Source: Chelydra serpentina (Eukaryota > Chordata > Testudines > Chelydridae). Taken from it: a stretch of 64,000 bases of DNA. Numbering within the stretch: position 1 is the first letter of the stretch; every line of letters begins with the position of its first letter. The translations under genes were made by a program, and so were the position numbers. The DNA lies in NCBI GenBank assembly GCA_037349315.1, contig JBAIAC010000021.1, positions 4,278,001 to 4,342,000 on the forward strand, read 5' to 3'. The notes under the pieces are model-generated. The model was given only the letters and a program-made list of their open reading frames with translations. It was not told the DNA's origin and did not search any database. This document shows, piece by piece, positions 55,727 to 64,000 of this stretch.

Positions 55727-56060
55727 TTTCCCTTCCCGCGCGCCGCGCGGCCCCACGGGAAGCCGGGGACGGGACCGAGGCGCAAGGGGGCGGGGTCACG
55801 CACCCCAGCGCGGAAGCCGCCCGAGAACGCTCCCGGGTCCGCCCAGTGGCGCGCGGCGTCCCGGGCCGGAGCCCCGCCCCGTGTCCCCCACGTGGTGGCA
55901 GCGCTCCAGCCTGGGCGCGCGGGAGAGTCACGATCTCTCTCGTCAGGGTCACGGCTTAATGACGGGCCAGAGAAACATTGTTCACGCGGCGGTAACAACC
56001 CTGACGCGAAGTAAATACAAAGATGTCGCAGGCTGCTCAAAAAGCAGCTGGTGGCTGCGC
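55727..56060 (-). promoter_or_regulatory. NUP160 CpG-island promoter
   Basis: CpG-rich DNA surrounds the start codon and continues to about 56060, including ggggcggggtca near 55789 and cgtcagggtcacggctt near 55943. No TATA box is seen. The exact start site cannot be fixed from sequence. Confidence 0.7.
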
Positions 56061-56183
56061 TCGCCCGTTGACTACCCTGCCTCCAGCCATGGGGGGCAGG
56101 GAGGCGACTTGCAGAGCCAGGGAGGGTGAAGTACCACCCCGCCCCGCCCCCCCGCCAGCAAGAGGAAAGGGCTGGGCCAGAGC

Positions 56184-56200
56184 CTCATAGAAGACTCATA
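56184..56200 (-). mobile_element. SINE tail end, split from its body by the Harbinger insertion
   Basis: tcatagaagactcata is the outer part of the CR1-like SINE tail. The body resumes at 61485 with atagaatatcagagttgg. The two pieces join cleanly through a shared ATA. Confidence 0.8.
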
Positions 56201-56216
56201 GGGTATGTCTACACTA
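56201..56216 (+). repeat. Harbinger left terminal inverted repeat
   Basis: GGGTATGTCTACACTA, matching the right end at 11 of 16 positions, with the shared block GTCTACACTA. Preceded by ATA at 56198-56200. Confidence 0.9.
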
Positions 56217-56578
56217 CGAGACTAGTTCGATTTTTGTTAAACCAAACTTGTGAAACCGATATTGCCAGGTCGATCGTGCGAATCCACATCAAGGATCTTA
56301 ATTCGAATTTCTGAGTCCACAGTAAGGGGGCAAGCGTCAACATTGCAAGCGGTGCACTGTGGGTAGCTATCCCACAGTTCCCGCAGTCCCCGCTGCCCAC
56401 TGGAATTCTGGGTGAAGCCCCCAGTGCCTTGTGGGACCGAAAATGTGTCAAGGGTGGTTATACGTAAATGTCGTCACTCGACCCACACTCCCGCCCTCCC
56501 TACGTGAAAGCGCCGGCGGGCAATGAATTCGCGCCCTTTTCCTGTGGCTGATAGCTCGGACGCCACAGGACAGCGAGC

Positions 56579-57862
56579 ATGGAGCCCTCCACGATTATCG
56601 CTGATGTTCTGTCCGTTGTCAACACCTCGCGCCATATCGTCCACCTTTTCCAGACTCAGATGCAGAGAAATCGGGAGAGGAGGCAACGGAAGCTCCGGGA
56701 GTACATGAACTCTGAGAGGGGCATAGACCTCTCTCAAAGCACGGGACCCCGGCCCCTAGACATAATGGTGGCAATGGGGCACGTTGATCCTGTGGAACGG
56801 CGATTCTGGGCAAGGGAAACAAGCACTGACTGGTGGGACCGCATAGTGCTGCAGGTCTGGGATGAATCCCAGTGACTGCGAAACTTTCGGATGCGTAAGG
56901 GCACTTTCCTGGAACTTTGTGACTTGCTGTCCCCTGCCCTGAAGCGCCAGGACACCCGGATGCGAGCAGCCCTGACTATCCAGAAGCGAGTGGCCATAGC
57001 CCTGTGGAAGCTTGCTACTCCTGACAGCTACCGGTCAGTAGCGAACCAATTTGGAGTGGGCAAGTCTACCGTGGGGGTTGCTGTGATGCAAGTTGCCCAT
57101 GCAATCGTTGACCTGCTGCTCTCAAAGGTAGTGACCCTTGGAGACGTGCAGGTGATCATTGATGGCTTCGCTGCGATGGGATTCCCAAACTGCGGTGGGG
57201 CCATAGATGGGACACACATCCCTATCCTCGGACCGGAACACCAGGGCAGCCAGTACATTAACCGAAAGGGCTATTTCTCTATGGTGCTGCAAGCACTAGT
57301 GGACCACAAAGGACGTTTTACCAACATCAATGTTGGATGGCCAGGCAAGGTTCATGATGCTCGTGTTTTCAAAAACTCTGGTCTGTTTAGACGGCTGCAA
57401 CAGGGGGTTTATTTCCCGGACCACAAAATCACTGTTGGGGATGTGGAGATGCCAACAGTGATCCTAGGGGACCCTGCCTACCCGCTACTGCCATGGCTCA
57501 TGAAGCCATACACGGGAGCCCTGGACACTGAAAAGGAGCTCTTCAATTACCGGCTGAGCAAGTGCAGAATGGTGGTGGAGTGTGCCTTTGGCCGTCTGAA
57601 AGGCAGATGGCGAAGCTTACTGACTCGCTCCGACCTCGGCCAAAAAAATATCCCCATTGTGATTGCAGCGTGCTGTGTGCTCCACAATCTCTGTGAGAGC
57701 AAGGGGGAGACGTTTATGGTGGGCTGGGAGGTTGAGGCAAATCGCCTGGCAGCAGATTACGCTCAGCCGGACACCAGGGCGATTAGAAGATCACAGCGGG
57801 ACGCGCTGCGCATCCGGGAAGCTTTGAAAGCTCGCTTCCAGACTGACCAGGGTAACCAGTGA
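56579..57862 (+). pseudogene. Harbinger DDE transposase (DDE_Tnp_4 / HARBI1-like), broken by one TGA codon
   Basis: One frame of 427 codons starts at GAGCATGG and contains a single TGA at codon 99 (56873-56875), between WDESQ and LRNFRMRKGTF. The N-terminal part has a basic QRNRERRQRKLREYM segment. After the stop, an ATG at 56891 opens 323 residues with a helix-turn-helix-like SYRSVANQFGVGKSTVGVAV. Catalytic residues fall in GAIDGTHI (D210 of the frame), GDPAYPLLPW (D298) and VECAFGRLKGRW (E334), a DD35E arrangement. The likely ancestral codon is TGG (Trp), inferred from family pattern. A shortened protein from the second ATG would keep all catalytic residues. TGA followed by C is a leaky context, so readthrough is conceivable. 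Confidence 0.92.
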
Positions 57863-57981
57863 CTGTTACGCTTCTTTAAACAGATGCTGAACCTTCCCCT
57901 GTTTCTTTACACAGTTTCCGTTGCCTATCCTCTCCCATTACCAACCCCCTTCCCCCCCTTAGTTCAACACTTTAAAAGCAC

Positions 57982-57987
57982 AATAAA
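57982..57987 (+). promoter_or_regulatory. Poly(A) signal of the transposase gene
   Basis: AATAAA about 120 nt after the transposase stop codon. Confidence 0.75.
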
Positions 57988-58552
57988 GGAAACATTGTTT
58001 ATTTGGACCGTCTCCGGTACTGGTTTCTCGGTTACGGTTTTAACCGTGGACGCATACCGCGGTTGGGGAGCGGGTGGAGTGTTGGAAAGTACGCTTCCAA
58101 GCTTGGGGAATGACATGCTCCTGCTCCCAGAGCAGTCCTAAGTGCTGGACTGCTTGTTTAAAGGGAGCCATGAACCCCTCCTATTCGCATGTGTGTGTGG
58201 TGGCGTCTCTGTGACTTTTTGGCAGTGAATATCGGCTACGGATCCCCGGTGCATGGATCTATCATGCAGGCTATTGCCAGCCGCTAAAGATCAGCGGCCA
58301 CCCTCCCCCACCAGACAGCGAACCACCCAACCCCCAACCCCCCGTAGAGAACATGAAAACCCACACACAGAATGACAAGTGTGCCTAGTGCATGCAATTT
58401 TTACTGTGCCTTTCAGTTGATCCGTTCCCCTGTCTGTACCCTGGGTTAGGCGCCAGTCGTCTGCACTTACAAACCCCGTTACCCACTAACCCGAAAAACA
58501 AACGGTCCTGTTTAAGACAGTCAGGGAAACAACAATGAACCAAAAACCGATT

Positions 58553-58558
58553 TTTATT
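58553..58558 (-). promoter_or_regulatory. Poly(A) signal of the Myb-like gene
   Basis: The minus strand reads AATAAA about 80 nt after the stop of the Myb-like gene. The two transposon genes therefore end within 600 bp of each other. Confidence 0.75.
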
Positions 58559-58636
58559 AAAGTGAGCATTGCTTGAACATGAAACCTGGGCAGGGAGGTG
58601 TTGAGGGGTGCGGCTGGAGGGAGGGAAAGGACCAAT

Positions 58637-61106
58637 CTAAGGTTTTGGGAATGAGAGCCTTCTGCTACTGGAGCAGTCTGCAGGGGTGGAGTGAATATTT
58701 CCACGGACCCTGCCTCCCCTCGTCCTAGTGACTTTGGGTGAGTAAACAACTGGACTTGGTGGCGGGGGTGGGCGGTTAGAAAGAACATATAGAGGGGCTC
58801 TTTCCTCCTGTCTCCTGTCCTGGAGAACGTCCACCATGCGCCGGAGCGTGTCGGTTTGCTCCCTCATTAGTCCTAGCATTGTTTGGGTCGCCTGCTGGTC
58901 TTCCTGCCGCCACCTGTCCTCGCGCGCTTCAGCCCTCTGCTCCCGTTCCCTGGCTGCTCGCTCGGACCGTGAGACGTCCTCTCTCCGCTGTGCCGCCTCC
59001 CTTCGGGACCACATCATCAATTCCGAGAACATGTCATCCCGGGTTCTCTTTTTGCGCCGCCTTATCTGTAGTAGCCCATGGGAGGGAGAAACACGGGTAG
59101 GGCGGGAGACACTCGCAGCTGTGGGATGAGGGAAAGGGAGTGAATTCCTCAGAAAGATACTTTTTCCAGAACAATGCCCATACTCTTTCACCGTGAATAG
59201 GACCAAGCACAGTACCTATCACATGTTCACGTACTACAAGGTCAAATATTAGGCCTTAATGCTGAGTGTCTGGGGTCCCGGTATACGGATCCCAGAAGCC
59301 TTGCCGAACACTGAAAATCAGCTCTCTGAGGACCATGGTAAGGTGATGAGTTTGGACTGCTGAGAGATTGCTTCACAGCAGTGCTCTACTCCCATGTCTC
59401 AATCACTGTTCCTGGCGGCGGGCAGGAACTGCTGCTGGCCAAACCGCTCATCTACAGCGGCTCGCCTACCCTTCCCGCGCCCCCCCCCCCCCCACGTGGT
59501 CACTCCCGGGAACCAAAAGTGCCCGCGAACCGCTCAGCATGAACGGCTCGCCTACCCTTCCCCCCCACCACGTGGTCGCTCCCGGGAACCAAAAGTGCCC
59601 GCGAACCGCTCAGTATGAACGGCTCGCCTACCCTTCCCCCCCCTCCGCGTGGTCACTCCCGGGAACCAAAAGTGCCCGTGAACCGCTCAGGATGAACGGC
59701 TCGCCTACCCTTCCCCCGCCCTCCGCGTGGTCGCTCCCGGGAACCAAAAGTGCCCGCGAACCGCTCAGCAGGAACGGCTCGCCTACCCTTCCCCCCCCTC
59801 CGTGTGGTCGCTCGCGGGAACCGAAAGTGCCAGTGAACCGCTCGGTCTGAACGGCTGGCCTACCCTTCACGCCCCCCTTCGCGTGGCCGCTCCCGGGAAC
59901 CAAGATTGCCCGCGAACCGCTGTGTCTGAACGGCTCGCGTACCCTTTCCCCTGCCTCGCGTGGCCGGTCCCGGGAACTCTCCCTGCCCGCGCACCGCTAA
60001 GTTCGAATGGTTTGGCTCCCAACTCCCTACCACCACGCGTTAACGGAAACAGCCGGGTGTCTTTCTTTAAAGGGAAAAGGAAGCATTCTCTATACTAATG
60101 ATACCACTCATTCAAACCAGGACCCCATGACTGATATCACTCTGATGAGGATTACCGAGACAGAGAAATACTGCATGCTGCGTCAATGCAAGCAAACCCC
60201 GAGGCCGTATGCTGCCATGCTATGCAAGGCAATGATACCAGAGTACCTGCAGCTTGCATGGCACGGGAAAGTATCCTACCATGGAGGAGACAATAAGGCC
60301 GCTCTCCCCGTGAACGTGATAAACAAGCTCTCACTGTACCTCCAGGAGAGCTTCGCGGAGCTCTCAGATGGGGATTACTCCTCTATCCCCGTACATATTG
60401 ACAGACTTTTCGAATAGTTGCACGGGAAAGCGACTCCAAGCTGAAGTGCATAAGGCCAATTAAGCAACAGTTACACAGTGCTAACACACCATGCCTATTG
60501 TATTGCAAATAAATGTCTAAAACACTGACCTGATGATCCTTCGCCTGATTCCTGGTCAGGAATGCTGCCTTGGGAGGGTTCGTAGGGGAGCTCAGTCAGG
60601 GTGAGGAATAGTTCCTGGCTGTCGGGGAAATCAGCAGTAAGAGCGCTGTCTAGTGCCTCGTCCTCCTCCTCTCCTTCCTCATCTTCACCGTCCGCTAAAA
60701 CCTCCGACGACGTGGCCGTAGATAAGACCCCGTCGTCGGAGTCCACGGACACTGGTGGGGTAGTTGTGGCAGCACCACCGAGCATGGCATGCAGTGCCTC
60801 GTAAAACCGGCAAGTGTGTGGCTGCGATCCGGAGCGTCCGTTGGACTCCTTGGTCTTCTGGTACGCCTGCCGCAGCTCCTTGATTTTCACGCGGCATTGC
60901 GTTGCATCACGGCTGTATCCTCTCTCCGTCATAGCCTGGGATATTTTCTCATAAATCTTGGCATTCCGTCTTTTGGATCGGAGCTCGGCTAGGATGGATT
61001 CATCTCCCCACACAGCGATCAGATCCAAAACTTCCCGATCAGTCCATGCTGGAGCCCTCTTTCTATTCTGCGATGGCATGGAAACCACTGCTGTAGAGCT
61101 CTGCAT
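58637..61106 (-). CDS. Harbinger Myb/SANT-like (trihelix) DNA-binding protein, two exons, 352 residues
   Basis: Exon 1 is 60530-61106 and exon 2 is 58637-59118 (donor GTCAGT, acceptor cccacag, phase 1). Residues 19-110 form the Myb/SANT-like domain: AWTDREVLDLIAVWGDES, then CRVKIKELRQAYQKTKE and CRFYEALHAML. An acidic stretch GEDEEGEEEDEALD follows near 140. Exon 2 starts AASVSRPTRV, has basic RRRKKRTRDDMFSELM, then a long charged coiled coil rich in R/E/Q, and ends RRLSFPKP. In gene predictions from turtles such proteins are often labelled ZSCAN29-like. No stop or frameshift interrupts it. The start is the first ATG (61106); the upstream open frame lacks ATG. It is the accessory protein of the transposon. 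Confidence 0.9.
59440..60005 (+). repeat. ~77-bp tandem array inside the Harbinger element, about seven copies
   Basis: gaacggctcg or a close variant occurs at 59541, 59617, 59694, 59772, 59849 and 59928, spaced 76-79 bp, with an earlier diverged copy near 59457. Each unit holds cctacccttcc, a ccacgtggtc- or ccgcgtggtc-like block, cgggaaccaaaagtgcc and aaccgctcag. It lies in the intron of the Myb-like gene. Open frames through it are periodic and not coding. Confidence 0.95.
60127..60417 (+). CDS. Unexplained third ORF of the Harbinger element, 96 residues
   Basis: Opposite in strand to the Myb-like gene and inside its intron, an ATG at 60127 opens a frame to TAG at 60415-60417. The same frame is open from an ATG at 60007. 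The product contains TETEKYCMLRQCKQTPRPYA, MIPEYLQLAWHGKVSYHGG and NKLSLYLQESFAELSDGDYS, ending PVHIDRLFE. Composition is protein-like and not repetitive, unlike the array beside it. A sequence resembling an acceptor (tttctttaaag) lies near 60072. I do not recognise a domain. It may be an accessory protein, a captured exon or a chance frame. Confidence 0.5.
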   Translation: MTDITLMRITETEKYCMLRQCKQTPRPYAAMLCKAMIPEYLQLAWHGKVSYHGGDNKAALPVNVINKLSLYLQESFAELSDGDYSSIPVHIDRLFE

Positions 61107-61309
61107 CGTTGCCAGTGCTGCTGAGCTCGCCACGATGTCCAAAGAGGAAATGGGATTCAAAATGGCCAGACAGGAAAAGAGATTCAAATTTTCCCGGGGC
61201 TTTCTCTGAGTGGCAGGTCAGAACATTCGAGTACAGATTACTGTCCTGAGCGTCCACTGAGGGATAGCTCCCGGAGCTATTAGCGTCGAATTCCGTCCAC
61301 AGTTCCTCG

Positions 61310-61333
61310 AATTCGACATGGCCATGTCGAATT
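61310..61333. repeat. 24-bp perfect palindrome near the Harbinger right end
   Basis: The arms aattcgacatgg and ccatgtcgaatt join without a spacer. They contain the TTCGACA motif that recurs through the right subterminal region. Confidence 0.9.
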
Positions 61334-61468
61334 TGGCGCTACTCCCCTCGTCGGGGTGGAGTACAGAAATCGATTTAAAGAGCCCTTTATGTCGAAATAA
61401 ACTGCTTCCTAATGTGCACGGGTGAAGGGTTAAATCGAGTTAACGCTGCTAAATTCGACATAAAGTCC

Positions 61469-61484
61469 TAGTGTAGACCTGGCC
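61469..61484 (-). repeat. Harbinger right terminal inverted repeat
   Basis: Reversed, it reads GGCCAGGTCTACACTA. It is followed directly by ATA (61485-61487), the second copy of the target site. Confidence 0.9.
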
Positions 61485-61656
61485 ATAGAATATCAGAGTT
61501 GGAAGGGACCTTAGGAGGTCATCTAGTCCAAGCCCTGCTCAAAGCAGGACCAGTCCCCAATTTTTGCCCCAGATCCCTAAATGGCCCCCTCAAGGATTGA
61601 GCTCACAACCCTGGGTTTAGCAGGCCAATGCTCAAACCACTGAGCTACCCGTCCCC
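61485..61656 (-). mobile_element. tRNA-derived SINE, body of the copy split by the Harbinger element
   Basis: On the minus strand: A-box-like tagctcagtggtttgagc, gttgtgagctcaatccttg, ccatttagggatctggggc and tail ccaactctgatattctat. Its outer tail lies at 56184-56200. Confidence 0.92.
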
Positions 61657-62106
61657 TGCTGCCTGGTGGCCTACCCTCTTCCCAGGCTCTGCTTCTGAGG
61701 ACAGCAGTCGAGCGAGCTCTCAGAGTCGGCCCCTGTCCCCAGAAGCTGCGCCTGGGCAGGGAGCGGGCTGCTGCTGCTGCCCCTGACGCCCCTCCCTAGC
61801 CAGGCTCTCTCGCCGCTGGGCATGCCAGGGGCGGCTTCGACTTGCTCAGCTGCTATCTTGGAAGCCAAGCCCTGGGCAGGAGGCAGCCCACTGCTGCCAC
61901 AGCCAGGCCCTCTCCCAGGCAGCTGCTGGAATGGCTCTGTCCTGCTCCCTGCCCGGCTCTGACTGCCAGAGACCCCGACATACACACAGGTAAGGTGGAG
62001 AGGAGGGGCCCGGCTGGGGAGGAGACACGTGGGGAGGTCACGTCCTACCCATCACCTAATGGGCACCAGTCATTTATTGTGCTAAATAGCTGGGAGAAGC
62101 ACGATT
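61657..62106. other. Intergenic GC-rich segment, no recognised element
   Basis: GC-rich, with cagctgctggaatggctctg-type sequence and overlapping open frames on both strands. No gene is supported. Confidence 0.4.
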
Positions 62107-63230
62107 AGGATTGGCAATTTTCTAATTACACAAAACCTAACACCACTGCCCCACCCCTTCTCCAAAGCCCCGCCCCCACTCACTCCATCCCCCATCCCTC
62201 CATCACTTGCTCTCCCCCACCCTCACTCACTTTCACTGGGGGGGATCTGGGGGTTGGGGTGTGGGAGGAGGTGAAGGTGCCGTCTGGGGATAGGGTGACC
62301 AGATGTCCTGGTTTTATAGGGACAGTCCCGATTTTGGGGTCTTTTTCTTATACAGGCGCCTATTACCCCCCACCCCTTGTCCCGATTTTTCACACTTGCT
62401 GTCTGGTCACCCTAGCTGGGGATGAGACGTTTGGGGTGCAGGAGGGGGCTCTGGGCTGGAGCCAAGGGGTTCAGAGTGTGGGAGTGTTACGGAGTGTGGG
62501 GGAGTTAGGTCTCCTGGCTTATGTTACAGCCTCAGGTAAAGTCTTGCATTTTCAATGCAGCCTGTCCCAATGCAGCCAACCTCTCAGGTCAAATCCATCT
62601 CGCTTTCTGCTCCGTCACATCTTTCCCCCCTTCACAGGGAGCAGGCTCAGGGCTGGGCCAGGGAGTTGGGGTGTGGAGTCCGGGCTCCAGGAGGGAGTTT
62701 GGGTGCGGGAGGGGGCTCAGGGTTGGGGTGCAGGAGGGGGTGCAGGCTCCAGGAGGGAGGTTGGATGCGGGAGGGGGCTCAGCGCTGGGGCAGGGCATTG
62801 GGGTGCGGACTCTGACAGGGACTTAGGGTGTGGGAGGGGGTTCGAAATTGGGGCCAGGGGTTGGGGTGTGAGCTGTAGCCGGCCTGCGCTTACTTCGGGC
62901 AGCTCCTGGGACTAAGGCAGAAGTGACAGGCATGTCCAGCCCAGCTCCTAGGTGCAGGGGTGACAGGTGGCTCCAGGCCCACAGCCGCCACCCCCACAGC
63001 TCCCATTGGCCGCGGATCCCGGCCAATGGGAGCTGCAGAGCTGGCGCTCGGGGCGGAGCAGCACATAGAGCTTTCCTGATCGTCCCTGCACCTAGGGACC
63101 GCAGGGACATGCCGGCAGCTCCTGGGAGCCTGCCTTAGCTCTGCTGCATCACCGACTGGACTTTTAACGGCCCGGTCAGCAGTGCTGACCAGAGCCGCCA
63201 GGGTCCCTTTTTGACCGGGTGTTCCCTAAG
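62107..63230. mobile_element. GC-rich non-autonomous repeat, same family as 5579-6110, split by a small MITE
   Basis: It starts aggattggcaattttctaat, holds ggggttggggtgtgggagg and ggagggggctcagggttgg blocks, and ends ggacttttaacggcccggtc, ccgccagggtccctttttg. The order matches 5579-6110 but this copy is longer. A MITE is inserted at 62293-62412. Confidence 0.65.
62293..62412. mobile_element. Palindromic MITE with TA duplication
   Basis: Ends gggtgaccagatgtcctgg and, reversed, gggtgaccagacagcaagt, with TA on each side (62291-62292 and 62413-62414). Interior cagtcccgattttggggtct is typical of a mariner-type MITE common in reptiles. Confidence 0.85.
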
Positions 63231-63925
63231 CACAATCAGGTGAGCTCTCCTGGGCAGCTAAGGCCTCTAACTGAGGTAATGCAGGGTTTTCCCAGGACGC
63301 CTCAATACTATGTGGTTAAGCCTCTTTGTTTTCAGTTTAAACTGATTTTTACCAAAAAATTCTTGGGTTTCACAAAAAGTATTATTCATTTTTTTCTGAT
63401 TTTCATCCTGCTTTTGTATCATTCAAATACATAAAAAATTACTTGTTTGATTAGGAAAATACAATATATGGCATGAGCCATATGTATTACGCTAATACAT
63501 TAGTCTGTGTTTATATGCAAAGCTGCCTGTTGAAGTAAGGCTATCTATTGGTCTAGAAGATACAATAAACAAAGAGGCGCACACACAAGCTCTGAAGTGC
63601 GTGCACGTCTGAACGTACTGATGAATCTCACGTCCACCACGAACACATTTCAAGCGGTTAGCAGATAACGGTTTAAAGAATTGACACACACTAAAATGGG
63701 AAGAAAACAAAAATCTGTATCCGAACATGTTTCAGAACACAAGCAATTATTCAAAAGTTTTAAAAAAACAAAAACAGAAGAAAAGGATGAAGTTGAGTGT
63801 ATGCCCTGCAAATAGTGTGGGCCAATTATTAATTATATTTATAGAACTATTAGCCTAAGTCTACAGCAGTAAACTGTTCATTCAAATAAAAAGTTTTATT
63901 TGGGAATTAAAAATACATTGTTTTC
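63231..63925. other. AT-rich intergenic DNA, no recognised element
   Basis: No gene or repeat recognised. Open frames are short and AT-biased. Confidence 0.4.
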
Positions 63926-64000
63926 TTAGGTTTCAGAGTAGCAGCCGTGTTAGTCTGTCAGCAAAAAGAACAGGAGTACTTGTATCAGAGGGGTAGCCGT
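63926..64000 (+). mobile_element. Start of two related turtle interspersed repeats, cut by the window end
   Basis: ggtttcagagtagcagccgt, gttagtctgtcagcaaaaag and caggagtacttgt are the start of one common family. tatcagaggggtagccgt at the very end is the start of a second, probably nested in the first. Both end beyond the window. Confidence 0.6.

Larger units (their letters stand above)
56201..61484 (+). mobile_element. PIF/Harbinger DNA transposon, 5284 bp, near-complete and autonomous in structure
   Basis: Terminal inverted repeats GGGTATGTCTACACTA (left) and GGCCAGGTCTACACTA (right, reversed) bound the element, and ATA flanks both ends. It carries the two genes expected for this superfamily. 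A DDE transposase lies on the plus strand (56579-57862, one in-frame stop). A Myb/SANT-like gene lies on the minus strand (two exons between 58637 and 61106). The genes converge and each has AATAAA downstream. In known Harbinger elements the Myb-like protein helps bring the transposase to the nucleus and to the ends. Extras are a ~77-bp tandem array, a third ORF and repeated TTCGACA motifs at the right end. Low decay suggests a fairly recent insertion. Confidence 0.93.

Noticed and set aside
55083..55952. A 289-codon minus-strand open frame and plus-strand frames of up to 241 codons at the NUP160 promoter
   Set aside because: They run through exon, intron and CpG island alike. The true coding frame is the spliced one starting MAAALAERS.
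58836..59129. Plus-strand open frame opposite the second exon of the Myb-like gene
   Set aside because: It is the shadow of the arginine/glutamate-rich coiled coil on the other strand.
59440..60005. Possible CRISPR array from regular direct repeats
   Set aside because: The repeats are contiguous 77-bp units without unique spacers, in a vertebrate transposon.
59368..60098. Open frames of 160 and 123 codons in the Harbinger element
   Set aside because: They translate the 77-bp array, giving periodic GSREPK-type peptides with period about 26 residues.

Overview
The window is vertebrate nuclear DNA, most likely from a cryptodiran turtle. Spliced genes have short exons and kilobase introns, and promoters sit in CpG islands. 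The interspersed repeats are CR1 LINEs, a tRNA-derived SINE with a CR1-type tail (the tortoise PolIII/SINE type), and hAT and PIF/Harbinger MITEs. The species call rests on my recognition of these repeat families and was not checked by a search.

Layout. (1) 1-800: the 5' end of FNBP4 on the minus strand. Coding exon 1 is 529-649 in a CpG island, and intron 1 opens into a ~62-bp GC-rich minisatellite at the window edge. (2) 800-3780: intergenic, with one SINE and one old short repeat. (3) 3780-55730: a complete NUP160 gene on the minus strand. I placed 36 coding exons with consistent reading phase, giving a 1395-residue protein, a poly(A) signal at 3797-3802 and a CpG-island promoter at 55727-56060. 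Intron 20 looks like a minor-spliceosome (U12-type) intron. (4) 56184-61656: a SINE whose tail was split by a 5284-bp PIF/Harbinger transposon. (5) 61657-64000: repeat-rich intergenic DNA.

NUP160 encodes a scaffold nucleoporin of the Y (NUP107-160) complex. FNBP4, next to it in the same orientation, encodes a WW-domain protein. The FNBP4-NUP160 neighbour order matches human chromosome 11.

The most interesting locus is the Harbinger element. It carries terminal inverted repeats, a DDE transposase on the plus strand broken by a single in-frame TGA, and a convergent two-exon Myb/SANT-like gene (352 residues, apparently intact) on the minus strand. Both genes have poly(A) signals. Inside the intron of the Myb-like gene lie a ~77-bp tandem array and an unexplained third ORF on the opposite strand. 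Three short MITEs in NUP160 introns have related ends and AT-only 3-bp target duplications or near-duplications, and may be mobilised by such elements.

All exon limits come from splice sites, reading phase and family recognition. No alignment or repeat search was run.
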